Shown here: piece by piece, positions 32,784 through 46,685 of the stretch
Layout: every line of letters starts with the position of its first letter
Numbering within the stretch: the stretch's first letter is position 1
Assembly (NCBI RefSeq): GCF_019957155.1
Contig: NZ_JAIPME010000002.1
Span: forward strand, 992,001 to 1,056,000
DNA from: Anaerococcus murdochii
GTDB taxonomy: Bacteria > Bacillota > Clostridia > Tissierellales > Peptoniphilaceae
Length of the DNA: 64,000 nucleotides
Reading direction: 5' to 3'
Translations under genes and position numbers: made by a program
Notes under the pieces: model-generated
What the model saw: the letters and a program-made list of their open reading frames with translations, nothing else
What the model was told of the DNA's origin: nothing
The model's database searches: none

Positions 32784-34844
32784 ATGAAAAATTATAAGAC
32801 ATCTAAGATCAGGAATTTAGCCTTAGTAGGGCATTCGGGTGCAGGTAAAACATCACTTACTGAAGCCCTTTTATTCAAGACAGGAGTTATAGATAAAAAA
32901 GGTAGGACAGAAAATGGCAATACAATTTCTGACTACGAAAAACAAGAAAAGAAAAGACATATTTCTCTTCAAACATCAATAATTCCAATAGAGTATAACG
33001 ATTTCAAACTAAATTTCATAGATTCTCCAGGATTTTTTGACTTTGAAGGCGAAGTGCTCCAGGCTCTAAGAGCTTGTGAAAGTGCACTTTTTGTAATAGA
33101 TGGGGAAAAGGGAATCGAAGTTGGTACAGAAAAATATTGGAAGTATACTCAAAAGATTAACCTCCCATCTGTTATTTTCGTTAATAAACTAGATAAGGAA
33201 AACGCTAATTTTAACAAGGTTGTTTCTGACCTTCATATCGAATTTGGCAAGAAAATCATTCCTCTAACCCTAATGCTCGGCGAAGGCGAGAACTTCGAAG
33301 GCATTATCGACGTTATGGATAAAAAAGCCTATTCTTATGAAAATAACGAAAAGAAAGAACTCGAAATTCCAGAAATCAGAGTGGCAGAAGTAGAAGAAGT
33401 TTATAACCAAGTTATAGAAGCTGTTGCCGAATCTGATGATGAATTAATGGAAAAATTCTTTGAAGGCGAAGAATTCTCTGAAGAAGAAATCAGAGAAGGT
33501 CTATCTAAGGCCATCCTTCAAGGTAAGGTTGTTCCACTAATTGCTGGTTCTACAGAAAAGATGATTGGTTTAACTTCACTTCTAGATGTGATTTGCAAAT
33601 ATATGCCATCTATAGATGACGAATCTGCAAACATTGGTTTTAGGGTTAAAGAAGGTTACCAAGCTTTCGAAACCAAGGAAGATGCACCATTCTCAGCTGT
33701 AGTTTTCAAGACCCTTGCAGACCCATTCCTTGGCAAGATTTCAATTTTCAAGGTAGTGAGCGGTTCCATTTCCAAAGACGATAAACTTTATAACGCAACT
33801 AAGGATTCTGATGAAAAGATTTCTTCACTTTTCTTCCTCAGGGGCAATGAACAAATCAAGACAGACAAGGTTGTTGCGGGCGATATAGGTGCCTTTGCTA
33901 AGCTTGATAAGACTCAAACTGGTGATACACTCTGCTCTAAGGAAAACAAAATCGAATACAAACAGATTAAGTATCCAAAACCAGTTTTATTCTATGCAAT
34001 TAAGGCAGTTAGTCGTGCGGATGAAGATAAGATTTCAGAAGCTTTACAAAAACTAAATGAAGAAGATCCAACCTTTGCAAACGAGATGAACAGAGAAACC
34101 AGCCAACAAGTATTATCAGGCCTCGGCAATGTTCAACTTGAAGTTTTGATGGATAAATTAAAAGACAACTATTCTGTAAATACAGAAATTATTGAATATA
34201 AGATTCCTTACAGAGAAACAATCAAGGGCAAATCAGACGTTCAAGGAAAGCATAAAAAGCAATCCGGTGGTGCAGGCCAATACGGTGACGTATTTATCAG
34301 GTTTGAACCAAGCGAAGAAGACTTTGTCTTTGATGAAGAAGTATTCGGCGGCGCTGTGCCAAAGAACTACTTCCCAGCAGTAGAAAAAGGTCTCGAAGAA
34401 TCCCTAGCAGAAGGTCCACTTGCAGGCTACAAGGTTACAGGTATTAAGGCAACACTATACGATGGTTCTTACCACCCAGTTGACTCAAACGAACAAGCCT
34501 TCAAAACAGCAGCAAGAATTGCCTTCAAGAAGGGTATTGAAGAAGCAGACCCAATCCTTCTAGAACCTGTTATGAGTCTAGAAATCAACGTTCCAGATGC
34601 AAACATGGGTGATGTAATGGGCGATATGAACAAGAGACGTGGTAGGATTTTAGGTATGGAACCACAAGCAGACGGCAGCCAAGTTATCAAGGCAGAAGCT
34701 CCACTTGCAGAAGTTCTAACTTACGCTATCGATCTTAGAAGCCAAACATCAGCTAGGGGAACATTCTCAATGGACTTTGTAAGATACGAAGAAGTTCCAA
34801 AAGAAATTACACAAAAAGTTGTAGAAAGCAAGAAAGAAGACTAA
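32784..34844 (+). CDS. EF-G-like GTPase (EF-G paralogue)
   Basis: This 686-residue translation-factor-type GTPase has G1 GHSGAGKTS (about residues 17-25), G3 DSPGF (about 78) and G4 NKLD (about 133). It has the five-domain length of EF-G, ending with domains IV and V (GQYGDVFIRFEP, PVMSLEINVPDANMGDVMGD). G3 is DSPGF rather than DTPGH, and GHSGAGKTS differs from the AHIDAGKT of true EF-G. This places it with the EF-G2-like paralogues, whose cellular role is less clear. AGAAGGAG lies upstream, and the gene has its own promoter. Confidence 0.9.
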   Translation: MKNYKTSKIRNLALVGHSGAGKTSLTEALLFKTGVIDKKGRTENGNTISDYEKQEKKRHISLQTSIIPIEYNDFKLNFIDSPGFFDFEGEVLQALRACESALFVIDGEKGIEVGTEKYWKYTQKINLPSVIFVNKLDKENANFNKVVSDLHIEFGKKIIPLTLMLGEGENFEGIIDVMDKKAYSYENNEKKELEIPEIRVAEVEEVYNQVIEAVAESDDELMEKFFEGEEFSEEEIREGLSKAILQGKVVPLIAGSTEKMIGLTSLLDVICKYMPSIDDESANIGFRVKEGYQAFETKEDAPFSAVVFKTLADPFLGKISIFKVVSGSISKDDKLYNATKDSDEKISSLFFLRGNEQIKTDKVVAGDIGAFAKLDKTQTGDTLCSKENKIEYKQIKYPKPVLFYAIKAVSRADEDKISEALQKLNEEDPTFANEMNRETSQQVLSGLGNVQLEVLMDKLKDNYSVNTEIIEYKIPYRETIKGKSDVQGKHKKQSGGAGQYGDVFIRFEPSEEDFVFDEEVFGGAVPKNYFPAVEKGLEESLAEGPLAGYKVTGIKATLYDGSYHPVDSNEQAFKTAARIAFKKGIEEADPILLEPVMSLEINVPDANMGDVMGDMNKRRGRILGMEPQADGSQVIKAEAPLAEVLTYAIDLRSQTSARGTFSMDFVRYEEVPKEITQKVVESKKED

Positions 34845-34860
34845 AAGTCAGGAGGCAGCA

Positions 34861-36852
34861 ATGGCAAGATGGGAAATACTAGATATAGACCCTTACTTAA
34901 GTGACTATGAAAACGACATAAATCTAAGGATGGATAGGCTAGAAGAGCAAAAAAAGAATTTTTTAGCTGGTGGTAAATCACTTAAAGAATTTGCCAACGC
35001 TCACAATTACTACGGCTTTCACAAGGTTGACGGAGGCTGGATTTATAGGGAATGGGCCCCAAATGCAGACGGGCTTTACCTTATAGGAGACTTTAACAAT
35101 TGGGACAAACATTCTCATCCCCTAACAAAGATTAACGGAGGGGACTGGGAAATCTTTGTAAAAGGCATTAGGACCATCCCTCACAAGTCCCGCCTAAAAG
35201 TCCTAGTTGACGCTGGTGGAAAGATTATGGAGAAAATTCCAATCTATGCCACAAGGGTGGAAAGGAATGAAGACTTTGATTTTGCAGCAATTTTAGAAAA
35301 TCCACGCAAGGACTTTGAGTGGACCGACCAAAAATTCAAAATCCAAAACAAAGACCTTTTGATCTACGAAGCCCACATAGGCATGGCAGGTGAAGAAGGC
35401 AAGGTCTCTTCCTACAAGGAATTTGAAAAATACGTTCTTCCAAGGATTAAAAAAGGCGGCTACAACACAGTCCAGCTAATGGCTATAGCCGAACACCCTT
35501 ACTACGGTTCTTTTGGTTACCAAGTGGCGAACTTTTTTGCCCCTTCTTCTTGGTATGGAGAGACAAGAGATCTCAAAAGCCTTATAAATACAGCTCATGA
35601 AATGGGCCTCAATGTGATAATGGACCTAGTCCATTCCCACTCAGTTAAAAATACAGCCGAAGGTATCAATGAATTTGACGGCACAGACTACCAATTTTTC
35701 CATGCAGGTCCTGAAGGCAACCACCCAGACTGGGATTCCAAACTTTTTGACTACCACAAGGGTGGAGTTGTCCACTTCCTACTTTCAAATGTGAAATATT
35801 GGCTAGAAGAATTCCACTTTGACGGATTCAGGTTCGATGGGGTCACATCAATGATCTACAAGGACCATGGCCGAGGAGAAGCCTTCGACTCTTACGCAAA
35901 ATATTTTTCTATGAATACAGACATAGATGCCCTAAATTATCTGCAAATGGCAAACGAACTCATCAGAGAAATCAAACCAAAGGCCATCACAATAGCAGAG
36001 GATATGTCAGGTATGCCTGGCATGTGCCTACCTGTTAGCCAAGGCGGAATCGGCTTTGATTACAGGCTTGCCATGGGTATGCCAGATTTCTGGGAGAGAA
36101 CTTTGAAGAGAGATGACCACTATTGGGATCTTTCTAATATGTGGTATGAACTTACAACCCACAGGCCAAACGAAAAGAGAATTGGCTATGTAGAAAGCCA
36201 CGACCAGGCCCTAGTTGGTTCAAAAACCACAATCTTCCAGCTAGCTGACGCTGAGATGTACGATTCTATGGCCATTGACATCCACAACTTTGAGATAGAT
36301 CGCGCCATAGCTCTCCACAAGATGATTAGGTGGATTACAATCTCAGAAGGAGCTGATGGCTACCTAAACTTTATGGGCAATGAATTTGGCCACCCTGAAT
36401 GGATTGATTTTCCAAGGGAGGGCAATGGTTATTCTTACCACTATGCCCGCCGCCAATGGTCACTTAGAGATGCAGATCATTTGAAATACAAGTTTTTGGC
36501 AGACTTTGATGAGGCGATGATAAATTTCGCCAAGAAAAACCACCAATTAGGCAACGAAACTTATAGGCTCTGGTTAGATAATGACAGGAAAATTATAGCC
36601 TTTAGAAATAAGGACATAGTTTATCTTTTCAACTTCCACCCAACCAATTCCTACGAGTCCTTCCACCTACCAATCCACGACATTGGAGAATTTAAGGTAG
36701 TCATGGACACAGACGAGGCAAGGTTTGGCGGTTTTGACAGGATTAGCCATGGAGTTGTCTACGACACAGAAAAACTTCCGGGCACAGACTACGACGGAAT
36801 TAAAATTTACATTCCTTGTAGGACTGCCCTTGCCCTTAAAAAGGTCAAATAA
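34861..36852 (+). CDS. glgB: 1,4-alpha-glucan branching enzyme, GH13
   Basis: This 663-residue enzyme has an N-terminal CBM48 region (REWAPNADGLYLIGDFNNWD, about 60-80) and a GH13 barrel. The nucleophile Asp is in FHFDGFRFDGVTS (about residue 325), the acid Glu in ITIAEDMSG (about 380) and the HD pair in YVESHDQAL (about 447). The later motif GNEFGHPEWIDFPREGNG resembles the eukaryotic-type (GH13_8) enzymes more than E. coli GlgB. It makes alpha-1,6 branches in glycogen. No other glycogen gene is nearby. GGAGG precedes the ATG. Confidence 0.93.
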   Translation: MARWEILDIDPYLSDYENDINLRMDRLEEQKKNFLAGGKSLKEFANAHNYYGFHKVDGGWIYREWAPNADGLYLIGDFNNWDKHSHPLTKINGGDWEIFVKGIRTIPHKSRLKVLVDAGGKIMEKIPIYATRVERNEDFDFAAILENPRKDFEWTDQKFKIQNKDLLIYEAHIGMAGEEGKVSSYKEFEKYVLPRIKKGGYNTVQLMAIAEHPYYGSFGYQVANFFAPSSWYGETRDLKSLINTAHEMGLNVIMDLVHSHSVKNTAEGINEFDGTDYQFFHAGPEGNHPDWDSKLFDYHKGGVVHFLLSNVKYWLEEFHFDGFRFDGVTSMIYKDHGRGEAFDSYAKYFSMNTDIDALNYLQMANELIREIKPKAITIAEDMSGMPGMCLPVSQGGIGFDYRLAMGMPDFWERTLKRDDHYWDLSNMWYELTTHRPNEKRIGYVESHDQALVGSKTTIFQLADAEMYDSMAIDIHNFEIDRAIALHKMIRWITISEGADGYLNFMGNEFGHPEWIDFPREGNGYSYHYARRQWSLRDADHLKYKFLADFDEAMINFAKKNHQLGNETYRLWLDNDRKIIAFRNKDIVYLFNFHPTNSYESFHLPIHDIGEFKVVMDTDEARFGGFDRISHGVVYDTEKLPGTDYDGIKIYIPCRTALALKKVK

Positions 36853-37358
36853 TGAAAATAATATGTTTAGGAGATTCCTTCACAGAAGGCTTTCTCGTCG
36901 AAAACAGATCATACACCCGCTTTCTAAGTAAGGCGGGTTTTGATGTTGTAAACCTTGGCAGAAATGGGTCTACAAGCGGGGAAATGCTGGCAAGATACGA
37001 GGGCTACATCATGACCGAAAATCCTGCCGACCTTTTGATTATCTTTGGGGGAACAAATGACTTTATGTTGGGCTACTCGGTTGATTTGGTTTTTAAAAAC
37101 CTAAAAAGTATAGTAGACCTAGGTCAGGCAAGGAAAATCCTCCTTATAAGCCCACCCTTAGTTGAAGAAGAGGAATTTTACCCGGTTTATGGAGAGATAA
37201 ATAAGAAGATCGCTAGCCTTAAGGAAAAAATCAAGACCTTGGGCACTGACTTCATCGATGCCGAGGAAATCCCTGGCCATTACCTAGATGGAGTCCACCT
37301 AGCAAGCGACTTTCACGAAAATCTTGCCGTAAAGATTAAAGAAAAGATTGGAGAATAA
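36852..37358 (+). CDS. SGNH/GDSL hydrolase
   Basis: This 168-residue cytoplasmic esterase-like protein has Block I GDSFTEG (serine at about residue 8), Block II glycine in NLGRNGSTSGEML, Block III asparagine in FGGTNDFM (about 67), and Block V DGVHL with the catalytic Asp/His (about 137). There is no signal peptide. The ATG overlaps the glgB stop, so the two are coupled. The substrate could be an acetyl ester or a lipid, and the sequence does not decide. Confidence 0.88.
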   Translation: MKIICLGDSFTEGFLVENRSYTRFLSKAGFDVVNLGRNGSTSGEMLARYEGYIMTENPADLLIIFGGTNDFMLGYSVDLVFKNLKSIVDLGQARKILLISPPLVEEEEFYPVYGEINKKIASLKEKIKTLGTDFIDAEEIPGHYLDGVHLASDFHENLAVKIKEKIGE

Positions 37359-38234
37359 ATGGAAAATTTAGAAAGCCAAGTATTTGAAAACCTTGAAAAA
37401 AACCAGATGGTAAAAAGTCTTATGAAAAATGTCTTGATTTCAAGACTCATAACCATTGGCCTTGCCATCTTAGCTGGCTTTATCCTAATAAGAATTGCCA
37501 GAAAGGCCCTAGATAAATTTTTAAACAAAAACCAGTCTTCCAGAATGGCTAACCCAGCCAAGATTGAGACAATAAGCAAGCTTTTGTATTCGATAATCAA
37601 GTTTGCAGTTATTTTTATAGTTATAAATATCATCCTCGATTCTGTTGGAATCAACACATCTTCCCTAATCGCAACAGCTGGTATAGGTGGTATCGCCATC
37701 GCCTTTGGATCTCAAACCATTATCCAGGACTTTATAATGGGGATTTTCATCGTGGTTGACGACAGAATTAGGGTCGGAGATTGGGTAATAGCAGCAGGTT
37801 GCGAGGGTACAGTTGAACAATTAAACCTAAGGACCACCCTCATCAGGGATTTCAACGGTTCCCTACACATTATCCCAAATTCAAAAATCGCCAATGTCCA
37901 GAATTTCAACAGGGGAAGGGCCCTAGCCCAGGTTACTTTCTCCCTTCCTTACGAGGTAAGCCTTGAGGAAGCCAAGGAAATCGTTCAAATCGTGGCAAGC
38001 AAACTCAAGAAAGATCCTGACTTTAAGGGCAAGGTAGTCGAAGCTTTCGAATTCTTTGAAATTTCGTCTTTCGAGCCGATTGTCTATATAGTAAAGATGA
38101 TTGCGACCACTAAGGACGGCTACCAATGGGCCTACCAAAGGGCGGCGCGTGTCCTAATTAAGGAAGAGATGGAAAAAAGAGAAATCAGGGCGAAAAAAGT
38201 GGAGATAGGAAATGAAAAAATACAAGTTAAATGA
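37359..38234 (+). CDS. Small-conductance mechanosensitive channel (MscS family)
   Basis: This 291-residue protein has three N-terminal membrane spans. The pore helix follows TAGIGGIAIAFGSQTIIQDFI, and the beta domain starts with DRIRVGDWVIAAGCEGTVEQLNLRTTLIRDFNG. The glycine/alanine-packed third helix is the MscS hallmark. It opens under membrane tension to release osmolytes. It starts immediately after the hydrolase stop and overlaps the DUF951 gene. Confidence 0.92.
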   Translation: MENLESQVFENLEKNQMVKSLMKNVLISRLITIGLAILAGFILIRIARKALDKFLNKNQSSRMANPAKIETISKLLYSIIKFAVIFIVINIILDSVGINTSSLIATAGIGGIAIAFGSQTIIQDFIMGIFIVVDDRIRVGDWVIAAGCEGTVEQLNLRTTLIRDFNGSLHIIPNSKIANVQNFNRGRALAQVTFSLPYEVSLEEAKEIVQIVASKLKKDPDFKGKVVEAFEFFEISSFEPIVYIVKMIATTKDGYQWAYQRAARVLIKEEMEKREIRAKKVEIGNEKIQVK

Positions 38235-38439
38235 CATAATCACCCTCAAAAAAGGCCACCCTTGCGGAGAAAACCTCTGGCAAATCGAAAGGCTAGGGGC
38301 TGACATCAAATTAAGGTGCTTGGGATGTGATAAAATTATTTGGATGAAAAGACTAGATTTTGACAAAAAAATCAGAAAAATAAAAAATAAGGAAGGCAAG
38401 ATGGTTTCTATTGTAAACTACGAGCCTGAAGAAGATTAA
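38212..38439 (+). CDS. DUF951 protein
   Basis: This 75-residue protein has the conserved layout of DUF951: an N-terminal basic strand (YKLNDIITLKKGHPCGENLWQI), RLGADIKLRCLGCDKIIWMKR with a CxxC-like pair, and a charged tail. Members often neighbour MscS or GTPase genes. The function is unknown; nucleic-acid binding has been suggested from the fold. It overlaps the MscS gene and ends the operon at a strong terminator. Confidence 0.88.
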   Translation: MKKYKLNDIITLKKGHPCGENLWQIERLGADIKLRCLGCDKIIWMKRLDFDKKIRKIKNKEGKMVSIVNYEPEED

Positions 38440-38447
38440 GAAAAACA

Positions 38448-38490
38448 AAACTCCTAGCTGGGAAAGACTCAGTTAGGAGTTTATTTTTTA
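38448..38490 (+). terminator. Terminator after DUF951 operon
   Basis: AAACTCCTA pairs with TAGGAGTTT around a partly paired loop and is followed by ATTTTTTATT. Confidence 0.9.
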
Positions 38491-38597
38491 TTCGTTTTGA
38501 AATCTTTTATAAAATTCTACTTTTGATTTGTTCTAGAAATTCGAAATTTTCAGCAGATTCGCTTTAAAATTTATAGGCAAAAGCGAAAATGTAAGGC

Positions 38598-39482
38598 TTA
38601 GATACTTGCCTGGTAAATTGCCTCGATAGACTTATCAAGTTTGTCGGTAAATTCTTCCTCGGTGTCGTTGACATTTAAGCCTTGGGCAAGGGCCCTAGAG
38701 AAAGATGCGATGACATTTTTGTTAGCCTTTAATTTCTCGTTGGCTTCATCCCTTGAGTATCCTCCAGAAAGAGCAACAACCCTTACAGTTTGCGGATAAT
38801 CCAAGAGGTCGTCATAGTGGTTGGCCTCTTCTGGAAGGGTGAGCTTAAAAATAAACCTATAATCATCTGGTATATCCTTAAGGGCTTCAACCATGTAAAT
38901 ATTAAGGATTTCCTCGATTTTTGCCTTATCTTGGGCGTGGATATCAACCTCTGGTTCAATAATAGGCACAAAACCAGCCCCGAAAATCCTCATTGCATAG
39001 TCAAATTGTTGGTCAACTATATCCTTGATACCCTCTTCGTTATATTCATAGATAACAGAACGCATCTTTGTGCCGAATATATGTCTCTCTTTTGCATTCT
39101 CCAAAAGCTCGTCAAGATGAAGCATAGGTTTCATAAGGCGGACGCCGTTTAATTTCTCAGCCAAACCTTCATCAACCTTAAGAATAGGAACCACACCCTT
39201 GTCTTCCCAAAGATAATCAGCTGTGTACTTATCGCCAACCTTAGAATTCATAGTAACCTTAAACAAAATCGCCCCAAGGATCCTATCCCTATTAAAGGCA
39301 GGGTTAGAGATAATCCTCTTTCTCATTTCATGGACCAGGTCAAACATCTCCTCATCATTCTTATAGGCATCTTCATTCACACCATAAAGCTTAAGAGCCT
39401 TAGGTGTAGACCCGCCACTCTGATCAAGGGCAGCAATGAAACCCTTATCGTTTTGCATCCTTTTTAATTGTTCAGAATTCAT
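38598..39482 (-). CDS. fda: Class I fructose-bisphosphate aldolase
   Basis: This 294-residue enzyme cleaves fructose-1,6-bisphosphate to DHAP and glyceraldehyde-3-phosphate. It is the Schiff-base type, not the zinc type. [16 protein letters not shown] at the N terminus and [16 protein letters not shown] near residue 211, with the reactive lysine, are the typical blocks of the Staphylococcus-like class I family. [12 protein letters not shown] binds phosphate. A good GGAGG lies upstream. It is divergent from the rRNA operon promoters. Confidence 0.93.
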   Translation of the reverse strand: MNSEQLKRMQNDKGFIAALDQSGGSTPKALKLYGVNEDAYKNDEEMFDLVHEMRKRIISNPAFNRDRILGAILFKVTMNSKVGDKYTADYLWEDKGVVPILKVDEGLAEKLNGVRLMKPMLHLDELLENAKERHIFGTKMRSVIYEYNEEGIKDIVDQQFDYAMRIFGAGFVPIIEPEVDIHAQDKAKIEEILNIYMVEALKDIPDDYRFIFKLTLPEEANHYDDLLDYPQTVRVVALSGGYSRDEANEKLKANKNVIASFSRALAQGLNVNDTEEEFTDKLDKSIEAIYQASI

Positions 39483-39628
39483 AATCGCCTCCTAATATAC
39501 CTATACCCAGGAAACCAAAAAAGCCTTAAGAAATTACAAAAAAATACACTTAATAGATACATATTATAGAAGGGAAATAGAAAGTAAATATCAAAGAATA
39601 AAAGATAAAGAAAAATTTAAAAAAATAT

Positions 39629-39657
39629 TTGACAAAGAACTTTTTGGATGTTATAGT
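39629..39657 (+). promoter_or_regulatory. rRNA promoter P1
   Basis: TTGACA (39629-39634), 17 bases and TATAGT (39652-39657). It is the first of two strong promoters in the 510-base leader 39483-39995, which otherwise holds the 16S processing arm. Confidence 0.85.
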
Positions 39658-39724
39658 ATTAAATGTCGGCAAGAGAGAAACTTGTTCAAAGTGAAAAAAA
39701 TCATAAAAAAATGATAAAAAAAGC

Positions 39725-39753
39725 TTGACAAGATAAAAAACGTGTGGTACTAT
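39725..39753 (+). promoter_or_regulatory. rRNA promoter P2
   Basis: TTGACA (39725-39730), 17 bases and TACTAT (39748-39753). Confidence 0.85.
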
Positions 39754-39818
39754 ATTAGAGTCAGCACACGAAAAGTGCCAGACACTGAACCAGAAATGCA
39801 CAAGCATTTCAAACAAAT

Positions 39819-39837
39819 AAATATCAATGATTTTTGA
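39819..39837 (+). promoter_or_regulatory. 16S processing stem, 5' arm
   Basis: This 19-base arm is perfectly complementary to 41580-41598, placing the 16S gene on a long RNase III-type stem. Confidence 0.85.
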
Positions 39838-39995
39838 TGATCTTAATTGATCAAAAAAATCGTAAATGAAACAACTATTAACCTAGTTAATTTCTTTACA
39901 AAAATGATTCTTGAAAAAGAATTTTAAATCACGCATTTGATATATTAAGTCAGATGTAAATGACAGAGTCAGAATAAAATGACTTTCATTACAAA

Positions 39996-41531
<1,536 letters not shown>

Positions 41532-41579
41532 ACGAGAGAGCGACACGTTGCTCTCTCACCGAACAGAAAAGAAAAAAAG

Positions 41580-41598
41580 TCAAAAATCATTGATATTT
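41580..41598 (+). promoter_or_regulatory. 16S processing stem, 3' arm
   Basis: This is the perfect complement of 39819-39837. Confidence 0.85.
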
Positions 41599-41648
41599 TA
41601 ATTTGGTTCTAAAAAAGAACGAATTATTAAAACAACAATATAAAACAT

Positions 41649-41724
41649 GGGGATATAGCTCAGCTGGGAGAGCACCTGCCTTGCACGCAGGGGGTCAAGA
41701 GTTCGAATCTCTTTATCTCCACCA
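41649..41724 (+). tRNA. tRNA-Ala (TGC)
   Basis: Cloverleaf with anticodon TGC in CTTGCAC, acceptor GGGGATA/TATCTCC, and encoded CCA. It lies in the 16S-23S spacer. Confidence 0.96.
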
Positions 41725-41775
41725 AGCATTTTTAAAACAAGTTTTAAAAATGCAATGAACCAATAAAAACTAAAT

Positions 41776-41792
41776 AGCAAACAATATTTCCA

Positions 41793-41798
<6 letters not shown>
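41776..41798 (+). promoter_or_regulatory. 23S processing stem, 5' arm
   Basis: 23 bases perfectly complementary to 44971-44993. Confidence 0.9.
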
Positions 41799-44970
<3,172 letters not shown>

Positions 44971-44975
<5 letters not shown>

Positions 44976-44993
44976 CTGGAAATATTGTTTGCT
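44971..44993 (+). promoter_or_regulatory. 23S processing stem, 3' arm
   Basis: This is the perfect 23-base complement of the 5' arm. Confidence 0.9.
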
Positions 44994-45018
44994 ATTACAA
45001 AAAGTTTTTAAAGGTCAT

Positions 45019-45136
45019 TATATGGTGATGATTGCATAAGGGATACACCTGTTCCCATACCGAACACAGAAGTTAAGCCTTATAACGCCGATGGTACTGC
45101 TCGGGCAACCGTGTGGTAGAGTAGGAAGTTGCCAAA
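45019..45136 (+). rRNA. rrf: 5S ribosomal RNA
   Basis: It contains CACCTGTTCCCATACCGAAC and AGTAGGAAGTTGCC in the expected order and spacing. The ends are approximate. Confidence 0.93.
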
Positions 45137-45140
45137 TAGT

Positions 45141-45193
45141 TATATAAGAGTTTTTCTTGACCTAGTTTCTAGGTTGAGAAAATATCTTATAAG
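45141..45193 (+). terminator. Hairpin after 5S
   Basis: ACCTAG/CTAGGT forms the tip of a long imperfect stem whose base joins TATAAGA with TCTTATA. It could be a terminator or processing element. Confidence 0.55.
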
Positions 45194-45195
45194 TA

Positions 45196-45224
45196 TTGAC
45201 AAAATTAAAAATTAATCCTATGAT
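45196..45224 (+). promoter_or_regulatory. Promoter of the tRNA cluster
   Basis: TTGACA (45196-45201), 17 bases and TATGAT (45219-45224), directly before tRNA-Asn. Confidence 0.85.
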
Positions 45225-45238
45225 ATTATCACTGTCAT

Positions 45239-45313
45239 GCTTAGGTAGCTCAATGGTGGAGCACCCGGCTGTTAACCGGTAGGTTGTGGGTTCGAGTCCC
45301 ACCCTGAGCGCCA
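45239..45313 (+). tRNA. tRNA-Asn (GTT)
   Basis: Anticodon GTT in CTGTTAA, acceptor GCTTAGG/CCTGAGC, encoded CCA. Confidence 0.95.
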
Positions 45314-45355
45314 ATAGCTTTTTAGCTAAAAGCCACATGGCTTAAATATGATAAT

Positions 45356-45444
45356 GCCGGGGTGGCGGAACTGGCAGACGCACAGGACTTAAAATCCTGC
45401 GGTGGTTAAACACCGTATCGGTTCGATTCCGATTCTCGGCACCA
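45356..45444 (+). tRNA. tRNA-Leu (TAA)
   Basis: Anticodon TAA in CTTAAAA, with the long variable arm expected of tRNA-Leu and encoded CCA. Confidence 0.95.
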
Positions 45445-45494
45445 TATTATTTTAAGTCTTAAAGAGTACGAGGATTAGCTTTCCTGGTCAATGT

Positions 45495-45571
<77 letters not shown>

Positions 45572-45602
45572 TTACATAATTAAATAAGTTTCTAAATATT
45601 AA

Positions 45603-45622
45603 GGCCCCATGGTCAAGCGGTT
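45603..45622 (+). pseudogene. tRNA-Glu fragment (5' 20 nt)
   Basis: The first 20 bases are identical to the intact tRNA-Glu at 45729, and five bases before them also match. The copy breaks off in the D arm, and the 106 bases to the next gene are unrelated to a tRNA. It is a remnant of a tandem duplication. Confidence 0.85.
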
Positions 45623-45728
45623 CGAAGCCCCTAACCCAATTTACGAAGTAAATTGATGGTAGGTCTGGTTACCGCTCGCACACTAAGGCTAACAATAGAA
45701 TACAAACTTGAAATAATACTAAAATTAA

Positions 45729-45803
45729 GGCCCCATGGTCAAGCGGTTAAGACACCACCCTTTCACGGTGGTATCCCGGGTTCGAATCCCGGTGGGGTCA
45801 CCA
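45729..45803 (+). tRNA. tRNA-Glu (TTC)
   Basis: Anticodon TTC in CTTTCAC, acceptor GGCCCCA/TGGGGTC, encoded CCA. Confidence 0.95.
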
Positions 45804-45841
45804 AAAGCCTTTTGGCATTTCTCGCAAAATGCGAGTTTTAT

Positions 45842-45917
45842 GGAAGTATAGCTCAGTTGGGAGAGCATCTGCCTTACAAGCAGGGGGTCACAGGTTCGAG
45901 CCCTGTTACTTCCACCA
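45842..45917 (+). tRNA. tRNA-Val (TAC)
   Basis: Anticodon TAC in CTTACAA, acceptor GGAAGTA/TACTTCC, encoded CCA. Confidence 0.95.
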
Positions 45918-45950
45918 ATATCATCATGGGTTGTCTTAATCCATGCATCT

Positions 45951-46027
45951 GGCCTGGTAGTTCAGCTGGTTAGAATGCCGCCCTGTCACGGCGGAGGTCG
46001 TGGGTTCGATTCCCATCCAGGTCGCCA
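45951..46027 (+). tRNA. tRNA-Asp (GTC)
   Basis: Anticodon GTC in CTGTCAC, acceptor GGCCTGG/CCAGGTC, encoded CCA. Confidence 0.95.
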
Positions 46028-46053
46028 TTTGGATTGCAATAGTGATCCAATGT

Positions 46054-46129
46054 GCTGATGTAGCTCAATTGGCAGAGCAATTGATTTGTAATCAATAGGT
46101 TGTAGGTTCAAGTCCTATCATCAGCTCCA
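46054..46129 (+). tRNA. tRNA-Thr (TGT)
   Basis: Anticodon TGT in TTTGTAA, acceptor GCTGATG/CATCAGC, encoded CCA. Confidence 0.95.
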
Positions 46130-46141
46130 AAAATTATATAT

Positions 46142-46227
46142 GGGGATGTTCCAGAGTTGGCCAAATGGGACGGACTGTAAATCCGTTAGCTTAGCTTTCA
46201 GTGGTTCGAATCCGCTCATCCCCACCA
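46142..46227 (+). tRNA. tRNA-Tyr (GTA)
   Basis: Anticodon GTA in CTGTAAA, long variable arm, acceptor GGGGATG, encoded CCA. Confidence 0.95.
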
Positions 46228-46230
46228 TAT

Positions 46231-46304
46231 GCGGGTGTAGCTCAGTGGTAGAGCCCCAGCCTTCCAAGCTGGTTGCGAGGGTTCGATTCCCTTCACCCGC
46301 TCCA
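46231..46304 (+). tRNA. tRNA-Gly (TCC)
   Basis: Anticodon TCC in CTTCCAA, acceptor GCGGGTG/CACCCGC, encoded CCA. Confidence 0.95.
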
Positions 46305-46338
46305 TCAAAACTTAATATGCTGTTAGAGTATCTGATAT

Positions 46339-46415
46339 GCGCCTTTAGCTCAGCTGGATAGAGCATCGGACTTCTAATCCGTGTGTCCCAGGTTCGAATC
46401 CTGGAAGGCGCGCCA
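46339..46415 (+). tRNA. tRNA-Arg (TCT)
   Basis: Anticodon TCT in CTTCTAA, acceptor GCGCCTT/AAGGCGC, encoded CCA. Confidence 0.95.
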
Positions 46416-46443
46416 AGAAATAAAAGGCACTCGCAAAAAAAAC

Positions 46444-46472
46444 TTGCAAAGTTGTCAAAGTTGTGTTATAAT
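46444..46472 (+). promoter_or_regulatory. Internal promoter in the tRNA cluster
   Basis: TTGCAA (46444-46449), 17 bases and TATAAT (46467-46472), 18 bases before tRNA-Gln. It gives the second half of the cluster its own transcription start. Confidence 0.8.
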
Positions 46473-46490
46473 ATAAAAGTACGTGACTGT

Positions 46491-46566
46491 TGGGATATAG
46501 CCAAGTCGGTAAGGCACCAGACTTTGACTCTGGTATGCGTAGGTTCGAGTCCTGCTATCCCAGCCA
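46491..46566 (+). tRNA. tRNA-Gln (TTG)
   Basis: Anticodon TTG in CTTTGAC, acceptor TGGGATA/TATCCCA, encoded CCA. Confidence 0.95.
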
Positions 46567-46570
46567 TTAT

Positions 46571-46646
46571 GATCCATTAGCTCAGCCGGTAGAGCACCTG
46601 ACTTTTAATCAGGGCGTCCGGAGTTCGAATCTCCGATGGGTCACCA
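46571..46646 (+). tRNA. tRNA-Lys (TTT)
   Basis: Anticodon TTT in CTTTTAA, acceptor GATCCAT/ATGGGTC, encoded CCA. Confidence 0.95.
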
Positions 46647-46655
46647 AAATTATTT

Positions 46656-46685
46656 AGATGGACCTAAGTTTCTTAGGTCTTATCT
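46656..46685 (+). terminator. Hairpin terminator inside tRNA cluster
   Basis: GACCTAAG pairs with CTTAGGTC around TTT, and AGAT/ATCT extends it. The T run is weak, so read-through is possible. Confidence 0.55.
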
